From Earliella scabrosa (taxonomy: Eukaryota > Basidiomycota > Agaricomycetes > Polyporales > Polyporaceae): a stretch of 64,000 nt of DNA. Shown piece after piece: positions 35,577-47,216 of this stretch. The notes below the pieces were generated by a model, which ran no database searches, was not told the DNA's origin, and worked only from the letters and a program-made list of their open reading frames with translations. The stretch spans positions 2,108,001-2,172,000 of the forward strand of contig JABYQQ010000007.1 of the NCBI GenBank assembly GCA_022605405.1, written 5' to 3'. The position numbers and the translations under genes are program-made. Position 1 is the first letter of the stretch. Every line of letters begins with the position of its first letter.

Positions 35577-38500
35577 CTAATACGGCATTAGGCGCCGCAG
35601 CTCCCGCGCATTGTACTCGATCTCGTCCTCCGAGTCCTCCGAGCCCCGGCTGCCGTCCTCGCCCTTCTTGTTCTCGCCCGCCTCGTCCACGACCTCGTCC
35701 AGCCCGACCCGCATCCGTATTCCCCGCTCCGCCATCGTGTCTCCGAGCACGTTCAGCTCTCGCGCGCTGAACACCGCCCGCAGCGGCCCAAACGCCAGTA
35801 GATACAGTTCTGTAGTCACCGTGATTCAGCAACCTGCGTGTGTTTATGAAGAGCGGCGCCGCATATCACCCACCCTTCACCAGCGGACATTCGCCTACTG
35901 CGCGGAACAGGAGCTTCTTGGCCCGCTCCGGCTGGCCTGCGCGTATCTCGAACATTACGAACAGCTTCCAGAGGATCGCACTCCCGCGAGTCCTAGAATG
36001 AGATTGCGATCAGCTCGAACCGGCTTGAGTCACGAGCGCAAAAAGCTGACCTGTCGTCTTGTACCGCAGCGGAAAGACCGCTCCGTATGCGCTCGACTTC
36101 CGCCTCCCAACGCCCTTTCTCCCACCCTGCAACCCATACCTCCGTCACTCGTCTCACGATCCCCTTCTCCTTCCCTGTCCCGTCTGCAGCAGTCTCTCCC
36201 AGCATTGCGCGCACCCGACCCCAGATTCCCTGCCCCTTCTCTGCCTCCAGGAAGATACCAAGGATCGCGGTATTGTTCGGATACTCCTCGATTGCCCGCT
36301 CGGCCCGTTCCCGTAACAGCGCAGGTGGCGTTGGGTTTCTGAGTACGATGGCGTAATTGTACATCACCAATAATGATGCAACTGTGAGGCTCTCGTGAGG
36401 CGTGCTTCCACGATCCATCCCAGCGAGATGCGAGTCGAACAGGGTAAGCGCAGAGTGCGGGGAAGACGTCAGGAGCTCAAGAAGCCCAGAGAGCTTGATC
36501 CATGACTCGCGCTCCCTCCAGGAGGACCTGGGCAGCTGCTGCGAGAGCAACGTTTCAAAGTGCCGCTTCGAGCGCAGGATGGCAACGCCTCCTGAACCCG
36601 CAACGCCAGTAGACCGGATGATGACTTGCTGCGCGGCGTCGTCGTTACGTGCCAACCATTCCATCTGCGCCCAATCCCACCAGAGCGCCGCTTCACCGTG
36701 GCGGTTTTGGAACGTAGCGTTCAGGACGGTTTGGTAGACCTTCCGTGCATCGTTGAGCTTGCCACGCAAGGCTTCCAGACGAGCATGCATAGCCCAATGA
36801 GGTAACGAGTCTGGGACGGTCGCGAGCAACGTCCTGGACACCTTCAAGGCTCTAGACATTACATCGTCAGTGCCGCTAGCAATGGAGGTGGAAAAGATGA
36901 CACGCACCCCTTGACGCTGAGTGCGGCTTCGAATGCGAGAGTGAGTGCATCCCATCCCGCATCGTCTCCCGAAAATCTGCACTGTTTGAAGATCTCCCGG
37001 ACCAAACTGGGATCAACCGCCTGAACGTCTGCGCTGGTCCACATCGTCCATCTTTGAGAGCCAAACACCTCGAAAGGGCCGACAGTTTCATAGCTCCAGT
37101 CCTTCACGGGGCCGAATGGACTCCCATACTCTCTTTCTCGCCCAACCAAGACTCCGGCGTGAGCGTCAGCGGTGATTCTCCTCGCGGACGTATCGGTAGG
37201 GAACACCGATGCCAGGTAGGAAGACGAGACAAGAGGCGAGCAGGCCCAGCGGTCATCTGCGTTGTCTCCGGGACGCTCCGACAACGACGCGACGAAGCCA
37301 GGAACGTGCAGGCCAACAAAAGCAAGCCAGATGCGACGGAAGGTGTCCTTCGCAAGTTGAGTGCGCAACGGGAAGAGGTGCGGCCGAATGTCAGAGAAGA
37401 GCACCACGGCGTACGGGTCCGCGCTCTCGTCGTCGTCGGTAGACCGGAGGGAGAGCGCATGAGCACGGTCGGCAGCAGTCTCGGACGCGGCCCATTTGGC
37501 GTATGCATCCGGTATCCGTATGTCATCCTCGCTACCCTTGGAGGTTGGGGGAGGTTGATCGGCGCGGTTAGAAGCCTCCCAAGCAGCCCAGCCGACTGCT
37601 CCGGGTTCACCAATGCGCGGCACCTCTGAATCCCAGAAATCCTCCAACGCGTTGAGTTGATCCTCGAAGGACGCGCTGGTCAAGTGTTGGGGCGCGGAAA
37701 ATGTTCTAATGGGCATAATGAGAACATGCAAGCTATCAAAGAAGTATTGACTCACATTTCCGCCTGTGCTTGAAACAGAGCGTTGGCACGTTCAATGTAG
37801 CCTGCAGAACTGTCAACTGACCGCTGTTTACACCTGATAGTAACGTACTGACCTGCATCTCGCAATGCAACTGCCGTCCTCCACATGATTCTCGACAATC
37901 CCACTTCGTCTCCACGCGACGTGACTGCGCTGACGATTCGCGAGTAGTCGGCAACAATACTGTCCAGAATGTTGTTCATGTTCCGAACTCTCCAGTCTAA
38001 CCATGCCAACCAGATCTCGATGTCGTCAACCCTGGCAGCATCTTCCCACTCTTTCTCCAGCTTGTCCTTTGGCCATATTTCCTCGCCGGCCTGCAAGTAT
38101 TTGATGCGAAGGTTCCGTGAACGACCGTTGCTCGGATGCGCTGATATAGCGCGGCCCAGAATGGACAGGGTAATCTCGGCACGAGCTTTGGTAGCGTTCT
38201 TGGAGGTGACGGGGACCGTGGAGAGGCTATGAGAAAGCAACGACAACCAGGAGAATACGTCCTGAGGGTGATCGGCAAGCCGCTGTTCCAAAGATTTGAT
38301 AGTGGACTGCAGGGACGTCATAGGCAATGTGTCCGAACCGTCATCCGAGCTAACGCTCTCTTCTGAGAGCTCGGATTCGTCGGAGTCATACGACTGCTTC
38401 GCTAACTCAATCTCCCGGTACGATTGGTCGTTCTTCCGTGAACGGTTGGTAGAGATCCGGAGGAATCCGTCGACCTCGCTGTACTTGTACTTGTCTACTG

Positions 38501-39248
38501 AAGACGCAAGCAGCTTTCGTGCAGGTCGGGCGAGCATGTGGCGGGAACTTGAGTCTGTCAGCGCAGGCATCTAGCATCGAGCGTAAGCTGCTCTGCGAGG
38601 ATCATTCATATAGCTATTCATGACCGTACCTTGCGACGACCAAAAGGCCCAATCTCCAAGCCCGCGCGTCCTCGGTGCACGACGGAGAGCGCAGGGCTGA
38701 GTCCAAGCACCTTCCGTCCATCTTACGATTTGTTAGTTGTCGCTGGTAGGGTAGTGAAACAGCTCACATTCTACCAAACGATACCGTGGTACATCGCCAG
38801 CATAGAGGCCTCCGTACCGCACATTCAGAGGGTCGCCCTTCCGGTCCGTGAAGTACACCAGCCCCTCCCTCGCACTTGGTCTCTCCGCGTCATCCCTCCT
38901 GTTGCCTCGGTCCTCCTCTCGCTTTCTCCGCTCGTCGTCCTCCACCATATGTCGTTCGTGTCGTGTCCGAGAGCGAGAACGCGAACGCGAACGACTCTTG
39001 CGCCGCGCACCTTTGCCAGCCGACCCTTCCCTGTGCTCACCTTCCTTATGCCTCTTCTTTTTCCTCTTCTCGTCGCCGGCCGCATTGTCATCGCGTTTGT
39101 GCCGTTTGTGGTGTTTGCGTTCCTTCTCTCGTTCCCGTTCTTGGTCTTTCTCTTGGTCCCGTTGCGCTGGGCGGCTACTTGGTCCTGGGTCAATGTCGGG
39201 GAAGGACGAGAACGAGGGAGGAAAGGAAGAAAATGACGGAGCAGCCAT
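35577..39248 (-). CDS. NRDE2: NRDE2, nuclear RNA-surveillance / nuclear RNAi factor
   Basis: NRDE2 proteins act in nuclear RNA interference and in control of the exosome helicase Mtr4. The start at 39246-39248 gives the family N-terminus MAAPSFSSFPPSFSSFPDID; an upstream in-frame extension is not needed. A basic RS stretch (RRKSRSRSRSRSRTRHERH) follows, then LVYFTDRKGDPLNVRYGGLY, which resembles the conserved core that leads into the helical-repeat region. The rest is HAT/TPR-like repeats: DVFSWLSLLSHSLSTVP, WLAWLDWRVRNMNNIL, ALEDFWDSEVPRIGEPGA, VGLHVPGFVASL, ALWWDWAQMEWLARND and TAILGIFLEAEKGQGIWGRV. The last exon ends RRLMPY with a stop at 35577-35579. About six introns; roughly 1,050-1,100 residues. 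No break seen. Confidence 0.85.
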
Positions 39249-39615
39249 GTCTACACGAGATGCAGCAGTGGTCTTCTCAACCAGACGGGCGACACCGCCG
39301 ACATAAGAGGTGAATAGACGTAGTGTTGAAGGTCGAAGCCTCGCACACACGGGCAACCGATGAGCTCACCGTACCAAACGCCCGATCAATCCCGCTCCCG
39401 ATATGGCAGGTTCAGTGAACCAGTACTACAAGGGAGTGCTGCTGTTAGTCGCACAGGTGCGGTGAATAAGCAATGTGATTAATGGATGTTACTCAGTAAA
39501 TGATACAGCTATCGAGCAAGAAGTACCCGGCATAGATTGTACAGACGAAAGATCATCAATGTCGCTACCACCGCTCGCAAAAGGACAGACTCCTCCAGTG
39601 TCCAAGGGGTAGCAC
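39249..39615. other. Gap between NRDE2 start and P450 stop
   Basis: This 367-nt gap contains the NRDE2 promoter and the 3' end of the first P450 gene. It marks the change from the housekeeping block to the accessory block. No gene was seen. Confidence 0.4.
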
Positions 39616-42028
39616 CTATTGTGCAAGCGAAACCTTCAGCGGCATCACCGTTCCCAGTTCCATCTTGTCCCGAACCAAGGGAACCATAAGCCCTGCAGGA
39701 AGACGAATGATGTCGTACTTCTCCTCTGGCAGTCCGAACTCGAACCTCTCCAGCAGCTCGACAGCAAGAGCCTGCATCTCGATAAGACTGCTCAACAAAT
39801 GTTAGCTCCATCGAGAAACACAATCCTCCTGGTCAACTCACGAGAAGCGCCAACTATATCCACAGACGGTTTGGAGTCAGAGAATGGTTCCGGAAGCTGA
39901 TCGAATCATCATCAGTACTCACCCGATACATCCACGAATCCCGGCCGCTGATAGTGGGAATATAAACACCATTCCATCTCATCCAGTATGAATAGGCACT
40001 CACAGAAAGTCATCCTGTACTTGACGTTAGCATGGTCCAAGAACGCAGAGAGCCAGAGATACATACAGATTGGCAAACACCCCAACTCTGACCTGCTTCG
40101 CCTGATCTATCTTGAGGAACCGGTCAGGGTCCCATTCGTCCGCGTCTTCGCCCCACACAGAAGGAAGCCTTAGACACAAATTAAATCGTATATCCACGCG
40201 TCATAGAGATGCAGAAATCTACCTGTTGTATCCGCACAGTGAGGCATAAATCCATTGGCCGGCCTTGACAGGGATGGCATTGATTATCTCTCCGGTCTTC
40301 GTGGTAATGGGCTCGGAGAGGGGAATGATGTCGTCCTTAATGGCCACTCGTTGCAAGTTGAAGACAATGGGATGGACACGGAGAGTTTCCTATCCACGGC
40401 ACAGTATCAACTGCTGTACTCTCCCTTTGTAACAGTATGCTGACCTTGATCGCGTTCAGGACAGTCGTCATCGAGTCGAGGTCATCGATGGTGAACCGAT
40501 CGTCCCCGCGAGCCATAATCGCTGCGCGTGTCGCTCTGATCTCCTCGCGCATCCGGTTCTGATACTTCGGGTGTTTCGCCAGTTCCCAAAACATCCAGGA
40601 CAAAGTACTTGCAGTGGTCTCGTGTCCTGCGAAGGTAAGAGTCTGCATTTGTGCCACCATTTCTTCGTGCCCGAGTTGAGTCTTAGGGTCCTCCGACAGG
40701 TTGGCCCTGACTACGATGCATACCACACATCAGCCGCAATCCTCAGACAGAACGCATAGTACGTACTCAAAACACTCAGTACGTCCTTCGCACTGTCGCC
40801 CTTGTAACTGCTCGACAACTCATTGACCTTCTCGTCAAGGAGCTTTCCGCCAGCTTCCTTGGAGATCTGGTAGTGACGACGAATCCGTCTATGCTCCTTC
40901 GTCGGGGTATAGCTCACAAGATTCAGCAGCGAGTCTGGAAGGTAGTTCCACATTGTTCGGTAGAAGACCTCCCATTTGGGTGTACGCAGAGCGTTCTCGG
41001 AGCTCAACATGAAGTTAGACTGTCATCCCCGGCCGTCAATGAGTCGGAAAGACTCACAAGAGGTTGCTGTAGAGCTTGTAAAGTTCGTTGTCCTTGTTCT
41101 CCAATGCGCCGTAGTCGTAATCAAAAGCAGCTTGGGTCACATGAAGGTCAGTCTAGCGTATCCCAACCAATAGACCCGTAGATGCCCTACCAGCGCCAAT
41201 GATATCGAGAGTCGTCCGAGCAAGCCATCGGTTGACATACACAGTCTTCTCCGAGCTATCAAGCACCTCATTCTTCCACTTCTCGCACATCTGGGAAGAT
41301 GGCATTTGAGCGGGCCTCATGTTCGTCTACGGCACTATGCCTACCTTGAGACCGATGTCTTGGAACAGAGTTAGAAACGAGCGCAGTTGAGGGGCACTGA
41401 ATGCAGGATTCATGATCTTCCGATGTCTCTGATGAACTTCTCCTGCAAGGCAAGGTTCCCCCTTGAACTTCGCCCCAGGAATATGACCACGGGTTCCTAC
41501 CTGCAACCGACACAATTCCCGGGCCGAGGAAGAGTTTCGTCAACTGGGCGATATCGCGTCGTTTCATGTAGTTGTAAGCGGATTTGTGGAAGATGTGCTG
41601 CATCGCCTGCGATCCTGGAGATAAGCTATGTGATCAAACGGCGCTCACAGGGGAGCATACCTTGGGGTCGGCGGTCATTAAGACATCCGTCTAAGGACTA
41701 TGGTCAGTGCAACACAATCGCGCATGGAATGAATACACATACTCCAAGATGGCCTCCCAGTCTCCAAGTAGCGCCGTACTCCTTCATGCATGTGAAGTCA
41801 ATCTCGCCAACTTCTGACTGGCGATCAATTGCGATATCATGACCTGCAGAAGCTCCAAGTAAGAACCTGATACGCTCCATCTACCGAGGTTTATCAAGAC
41901 TTACCAAAGATCCAGGAGGGCGGCGTGGGTCCCCGGATGTGCTTGAGCGAACGATACCGTCTGTGGCGGATAAGCGCGACAATGGCCGTCACGGCGGAAA
42001 AGAGCCCGGCTAGTAGCAGTAGCTGCAT
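39616..42028 (-). CDS. Cytochrome P450 monooxygenase, tandem copy 1 (intact)
   Basis: Membrane-anchored fungal P450. The ATG at 42028 starts LLLLAGLFSAVTAIVALI, an endoplasmic-reticulum anchor, then IRGPTPPSWIFG. Spliced exons give FHKSAYNYMKRRDIAQL, RHRKIMNPAFSAPQLRSF, the oxygen-binding I-helix LTFAGHETTASTLSW, the K-helix ETLRVHPIVF (ExxR), WGEDADEWDPDRFLKID and the haem loop FSAGIRGCIGWRFS. The haem loop is assembled from an 11-nt exon (40004-40014), a 25-nt exon (39923-39947) and a 12-nt exon (39842-39853), then the final exon 39616-39787. All key residues including the haem Cys are present, so the enzyme should be functional. The substrate is unknown; such families in wood-decay fungi oxidise diverse aromatics and lipids. 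A close paralogue lies upstream in pieces. Confidence 0.88.
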
Positions 42029-42992
42029 CCTGGACGAGGGAGAGCGACGAAGGAGTTGCGACGTCGGTTGGCAGGTAAGCCTGCCTTCTATATTCTCCGG
42101 GATTTGCGCCGCTGACAAGAACAGTCTGACCGAGATGCCCTTCGGAGGAGGGCCGTCGTGTTCTTACCACGCGGGCAGCTTCTATACAAACCGGATGGAC
42201 ACTCCGAAATGTCAGAAAGAGTTCCCGCCTGTCACCAAGGGCTGATATGCGCAGCCCGTGGACATCCCGATGAATGACTCTAGCAGGTCTGAAATAGACA
42301 TTGACCGCTGGACTCGGATGCTCGGGAAGGCGGATTGGCATATGAAGCCAGTCAGCGGGCCAACCTGTGAAGCAGATCTTGCCGTGAAGCATGAAACATG
42401 ACAAATTCAATGTGCGTCGCGCCTATTAACGCGGATTTTAGTAGGCTTGGACACATCGGCCGCCAGTGAGACTGCATGGGAAACGACACGTACAATACAG
42501 GAGTGAGTATGGTTCGTGGCCACCACGGTATCGACACGGTGGGAAGCGACGCACCATGTGTTCTTCCCATCAACCTTGTCGTGCGGCTACAACAAACACA
42601 CGGATCGGGGGCCCACATTGCTGACTCGTAATGTCCACAGGATCTTGTGCGTCCGTCGTAAACGCAAAAAGAAGACTCGCTACTAAGTACAGGATCACTA
42701 GTACTTACTTGTTCGGAGCTCAAGGTGAGAAGCGATTTGCGCCGCGACTGACGCCGCGCCCCATTGGGAAGCAGCGTTAGGCTGCCAATCACCCTGCGGC
42801 CAAGCGACCGTTTCGTTTGAGACACGATGTCGTGTTGTGCTAGAAGCCTACAGGATGACGCGAACGATTGTAGATGAGGGTATTGTAGAGAAAGGAATGA
42901 TCGGGCTAAATGCTGTGTCGTGCCTACTACATACATAGGCGCCAAAGTTTAGATACGACTGCCCGCGAGAGACATGTCTCTACCACCCGTGT
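42029..42992. other. Intergenic region between the two P450 copies
   Basis: About 960 nt upstream of P450 copy 1 and downstream of the stop of copy 2. It contains the promoter of copy 1. Short open frames without motifs only. Confidence 0.4.
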
Positions 42993-43847
42993 CTACTTCG
43001 CTGCAGAGACGCACAACGGGATGATAGAGCCCAGATGCCACTTACCGCGCACCAACGGGATCATCAGACCGGCCGGAACTCGTTGGATCTCATAGACATC
43101 GTCCTTCGGCAGAGAGAACTCGAATCTTTCCACCAATTCTGAGACCAGGACTTGCATCTCGATAAGTCTGAAGAGAAATCAGATAGATCAGATTACTGAA
43201 AAATGATGTGTAAGACTCAGCACGCACGAGAAGCGCCAGCCAATGCAAGCACGGACGCCTCCAGCTGATGAGGATGCGTGTAAGTGACATTGTCCGTAAA
43301 CAGCCACATGGAAGAACTTACAGAAGGTTGCACTGTGTCAAGATACATGTCAGACAGGGTGTCTTACTATTCACCACATGTACTCACAGGTTAGCGTATA
43401 CACCTATCTTCGTCTGCTTAGTCGGATCGATGTGGAAGAAGCGGTCAGGGTTCCAGCGATCGGCATCTTCGCCCCAAACCGAGGTCAGACTGTTCGCGTG
43501 TGTGAGCACAGCACGAATTATGGGTGATGCATACGAACCGGTGGTAGCCACAGAACGAGATTGTGACCCATTGACCTGCCTTGACAGGAATCGCATCAAT
43601 GGTCTCTCCAGTAGCGGTGACGATCGGGTCTTGAAGCGGAATCACATCGTCCTTGAGGGCATACCGCTGGAGATTGAACAGGATTGAGTGATACCGCAGT
43701 GTTTCCTGAATAGAATACCTATATCAGACACATGATAGGAGACTCAGCGGTTGCGGCTCACCTTGATGGCATTGTTCATCAGAGTCAAAGAGTCCAAGTC
43801 GTCGATGGTGAACCGAATGTCGCCGCGAGCTTGCATGACTTCTCTAG
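42993..43847 (-). pseudogene. Cytochrome P450 copy 2, C-terminal third (separated by insertion)
   Basis: Minus-strand exons continue the P450 frame from REVMQARGD: FTIDDLDSLTLMNNAIK, ETLRYHSILFNLQRYAL (ExxR), WGEDADRWNPDRFFHIDP, an 11-nt exon at 43322-43332, the haem loop FSGGVRACIGWRFS and a last exon from IEMQVLVSELVERFEF to SIIPLCVSAAK with stop TAG at 42993-42995. The haem Cys and ExxR residues are intact. The fragment is cut at 43847 by the element at 43848-47216; bases 43838-43847 are one copy of its 10-bp target duplication. Unlike copy 1, the haem-loop region after the 11-nt exon is a single 37-nt exon. Confidence 0.85.
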
Positions 43848-43862
43848 AGCAGTCTCAGTGAA

Positions 43863-43908
43863 GCGGATGTATCCGCGAGACTGGCGATCGTCTCGCGGAT
43901 ACATCCGC
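43863..43908. repeat. Left subterminal hairpin of the TIR element
   Basis: A 19-nt arm (GCGGATGTATCCGCGAGAC) is followed by an 8-nt loop and its exact complement. The arm is itself nearly palindromic. A related hairpin is at the other end of the element. Confidence 0.8.
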
Positions 43909-43963
43909 TATGAACACATGCATCCGCCACGGTAGACGTGAGATGTGTCCAGAAACGCGGCCC

Positions 43964-43975
43964 GGGATCGAACCC
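43964..43975 (-). other. tRNA B-box-like motif, left end of the TIR element
   Basis: The minus strand reads GGGTTCGATCCC, matching the Pol III B-box/T-arm consensus. No cloverleaf with a paired acceptor stem could be drawn around it, so it is not called as a tRNA gene. Confidence 0.35.
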
Positions 43976-44279
43976 GCAGCTACAATGGCATCTGGCTACG
44001 AATATATGAGCATGTACGACCGTCCGAAGCCAAGAGCGAGAGGAAGCGACTCAAACCTCGGCTAATACTAAACGAGCGTCTAGGATACTAAATGCGGCGA
44101 GGCCATGAAAGCACGTTGCGCAAGCGAACGGGAGGGATGGAGATGACTAGGAAACTACCATAAATGTATTGTACGGTATATGGGAAGAGGTCGCGATGCG
44201 AAACGAATGAGCGCGGGTGTTCGATGGGGATGGGGAGTGATCTGGATAGAAGGCGTATGGAGTCGATCTATACTAGTCC

Positions 44280-45410
44280 CTAAATGTCCGGAGGTCTCAG
44301 GTCGTCCGTAAGGCCGTCTGTACACGCGCAGCGGTGCGCGGTGCGCATCAGCTCCTCCCAACTGAAGACTGGACCATCTGCGGTCCGTAGGAGGCTGGTG
44401 GGTCGCAGTGTTGCGTAGTAGGTCGAGTCGTGTGTTGGCGTCGGGTCCGTGAAATGCGAATGAAAGCCGGATATCGAGAGAACATACGCCGGGGTCCTGG
44501 GTTGCAAACGCGCCAAGTTTGCCATGTCGCGTGAGTGCGCTGTCGTACCTGCAGCTTCTCTGGCTCTCGCACGAGGTGGTTGACCTTGCTGGACGTCATG
44601 CGGTTGGCCGGGAAGGTGGCATGTCGAGATGGGGTCGTGGTGGCTGAGATCCTCGAACACGGCTTGTGCAATGTTTTCGGTTGGGATGCAAAGCGACGAC
44701 AGGCTCTCGCCGGGCGGCGGCGGGTGCTCGCGGGTGTCCTGCTGGTAGACGTTGAGCGAGAGGGATGCAGAACAGGGCAGAGACTGTTTGGTTGTTGTGT
44801 CAAGCGGTTCGGGGCGCTCGATGGCAAGGAGTTCATCTGTATGAGAGCGACGGTGGTCAGCTTCTTGCAAGTGTGCTAGAACTATTCGCAGTGCAGTGCG
44901 AGACACAAGCATGTGATCGTGTAAGGCTCGACATGGATCCACGAGAGGACGTGAAGCGGCGGAGTCGAGATCCTGGGACAGCACAAAAGCTGGGGTGGGA
45001 TGTGGCGACACGGCTGCATGCGGACTCGAAATCGTGGGGGTAGGCTGCTTGTAGACTTGGGCAAGACGTTCTGCCGTTGGTGCTGAGTCATCGGGTGCAA
45101 GAGACTCTTTGGAGAGTTGGGATGCCTCGCCGGTGATCGCTTCCATCACGCTGTGCTGCTCGGCCTCGTATTCTGCGCGCAAATACACCTGTATACGCTC
45201 TGCAAACGCTCTCGCTGTCGCTGCTGCCTCCTCTACGACGCCGCGCCAATGCTCCTGCGCACGAGCTTGCTCAAGGGCGTAGAGCTCTTCATGGATAGCT
45301 TGGATCCGCCGGTCGAGATCGAAGTCGGTGATCGTGCCGTCGGCGACAAACTTCTCGGGTTGGTGCGATGAGATTCCGGTCAGATACGCCAGGACCGGAG
45401 TGGTGACGTC
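44280..45410 (-). pseudogene. Open frame of unknown function inside the TIR element
   Basis: A long minus-strand frame without a convincing ATG at its 5' end. It contains a helical stretch (DRRIQAIHEELYALEQARAQ, then HWRGVVEEAAATARAFAERI) followed by Pro/Ser/His-rich low-complexity sequence. Its frame is offset from the gag-like relic upstream, suggesting a frameshifted continuation of the same ancestral ORF. No catalytic motif is visible. Confidence 0.45.
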
Positions 45411-45739
45411 AAGCGGGCGGTGAGAGCGTGGAGTGCGAGACGGGATGTGCTGTGAAGGAGGCGTCGTCGGAGCTGCTCAGTGCTGCAGGTGCCGGAGTGC
45501 TGAGCTGGTCGTGGAGCTGCGAGAACCTGTTGGTCATGGTGCGAAGCGCGGTAGGCAGCTAAGAAACCTCGACGTTGGGTAGCACTGTGGAGGCTGAAGA
45601 CGACATGAGCGTGAGAGGAGCGGGGATGATATGAGAGGACTAGCATGATGGGGGACTGGGGAAGTGATAGACGCGTCCGTGACGTGTTGCGTTGCGTCCG
45701 AGACCTGCTGGATTGAGTACTGTTGTCGCGGATAGCATA

Positions 45740-46232
45740 CATGCAGGAACGTGAGCTGCAGGCGTCGAAGGCTTGCACGTGGAGGTCTTCGGGGAGACCC
45801 TGCATGAACAGGAAGTCTTGATCGTCTTCTCAGAGGTAGCCGGTGCGCGTGAGGACTGCTGCTATATCTCGGGACCTGCGGCTATACGAGTCGGTGAATT
45901 CCTTGTGAGTGCGGAAGCCGGTTTGTGCAGCGTCAGAGACCTGGTCCTCGAGGTGTTCAACGGTGAAGAGTAGCCAGCCATCAGCGCCGACGTACTCTTC
46001 CAGTATCATCCTCTTGAAATCTGCGTACGACGTGGACGGGTCGCTGAAGTCCGGGAGACTCCGCCACAAGCTTTGCTCGGACTCGGGGGCATACCGGAGA
46101 GCGTGCTGCTTCTTGTCGCAATCTGACCGAATGCCGGCGAGCGCAAAGCAGTACTAAGTAGCGGGGGTGAGCGTCCAAATCAAACGTCGGAGCGCCGGGG
46201 CCTCGGAGCGGCATACGGAATGATGTCGTCAT
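45740..46232 (-). pseudogene. Degenerate retroviral-type gag-like ORF in the TIR element
   Basis: The frame starts at 46232 with MPLRGPGAPTFDLDAHPRYL, then shifts. In the next frame it reads SDCDKKQHALRYAPESEQSL, WRSLPDFSDPSTSYADFKRM, LEEYVGADGWLLFTVEHLED and DIAAVLTRTGYL. This resembles the gag of a Gypsy lineage common in Agaricomycetes. An in-frame stop follows TGYL, after which MQGLPEDLHVQAF continues. At least one frameshift and one stop make it non-functional. No reverse transcriptase accompanies it. Confidence 0.65.
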
Positions 46233-47122
46233 GGCTTCAATTCTAGCTGGACAGCGTGATGCGAGAGGGGAAAGGAAGACGTACGATGGTGGGGCAGCGG
46301 AGGGAACAAATGGTCCTGGATGCGGTCGTGTCAGACGTCCGCCGTGTAATTAGGACAGAGCTCCGGGTGCTGGACTCACTGCTTGCGGAAGCAGTTGAAG
46401 ACGTCTTGGTCGTACCGGATGAGGGCGGGGTATGTCTATATCGCATTCACCTGTCGCAATGTGAGTTAGTGCTGTCACCTTGAATATGTGACACATTGGA
46501 TGTTTCACTCACGACGGAGAGGTGCTCGACGGTGGCCTACTAGGGGGCAGCAAGTGCGAGAGGCGTTGAGCGCGCAGATCTGTAGAACCCTAGCGGCATG
46601 TGAGCGTGTATAAGAACTGGAAGAAACACTACGCACACCGCCTCCTCGTCGCCGTTGTCCCCGCCCATATGTAATCTGTTCAGTCTTCTTCTTGCACCGG
46701 ACGACCCCGCCGTATGCGTTCAATGACCTCGGCCTGCCGTGCATTGCCCACCACCTGTTTCAGCTGACCGACGGTGTCCTCTTGAGGCGTATGCGTGGAC
46801 CCCAGATACTGTGGCAGTACTAGTCCACGAGCCGGACGTGCTCGAGTCTGTCTATTTGAATATCTGTATAGCCGTAGATGGCCACGACGGCGCTAGGCGG
46901 GAAGAGCGTCATGGCCGATGTATCCCCAAGCTCGGATGGCGGGCGCAGAGAGAAGAGATGGAGGAGAAAGACCTGAAGACCCGATATACCAGTGAGAGGA
47001 TGTCGCAGAGCTCCCACGGTGTACTATCACATACATGCTACACAAAGTAACTCAATCAATGTGTAGTTGGTGCAATGGAGTTGTTCAACACGTCTTTGTT
47101 TTGCTGGGAAGCGCGGAGTCGG

Positions 47123-47135
47123 GGGTTCGAATCCC
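47123..47135 (+). other. tRNA B-box-like motif, right end of the TIR element
   Basis: GGGTTCGAATCCC within a GC-rich T-arm-like stretch. A weak A-box-like TAGTTGGTGCA lies about 60 nt upstream, but the acceptor stem does not pair, so it is at best a tRNA relic or a Pol III promoter. Confidence 0.4.
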
Positions 47136-47155
47136 GCGCGTCGCACCGCATTGAA

Positions 47156-47202
47156 GCGGATACATCCGCGAGACGATCGAACAGTCTTGCGGATGTATCC
47201 GC
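47156..47202. repeat. Right subterminal hairpin of the TIR element
   Basis: GCGGATACATCCGCGAGAC is followed by a short loop and GTCTTGCGGATGTATCCGC, one mismatch from a perfect hairpin. It mirrors the left-end hairpin. Confidence 0.8.
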
Positions 47203-47216
47203 TTCACTGAGAACCT

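Larger units (their letters stand above)
43848..47216. mobile_element. 3.37-kb terminal-inverted-repeat element with gag-like relic, inserted in a P450 exon
   Basis: Both flanks carry ACTTCTCTAG (43838-43847 and 47217-47226), a perfect 10-bp target duplication. The ends are inverted: left AGCAGTCTCAGTGAAGCGGA, right (reverse strand) AGGTTCTCAGTGAAGCGGAT. Just inside, each end has its own hairpin of GCGGAT(G/A)(T/C)ATCCGC arms at 43863-43908 and 47156-47202. Further inside, each end has a tRNA B-box-like GGGTTCGA(A)TCCC, both pointing outward. The interior has a decayed gag-like frame and a second low-complexity frame, both on the minus strand. I see no transposase, reverse transcriptase or integrase. 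A 10-bp duplication would suit a Mutator-like element, but the family is unknown to me. Confidence 0.75.

Noticed and set aside
38848..39306. Ser/Arg-rich plus-strand frames opposite NRDE2
   Set aside because: Antisense of the RS and Lys-rich N-terminus of NRDE2.
47051..47147. A tRNA gene at the B-box-like sequence
   Set aside because: A-box weak, T-stem has a mismatch and no paired acceptor stem could be drawn; kept only as a motif in the TIR element.
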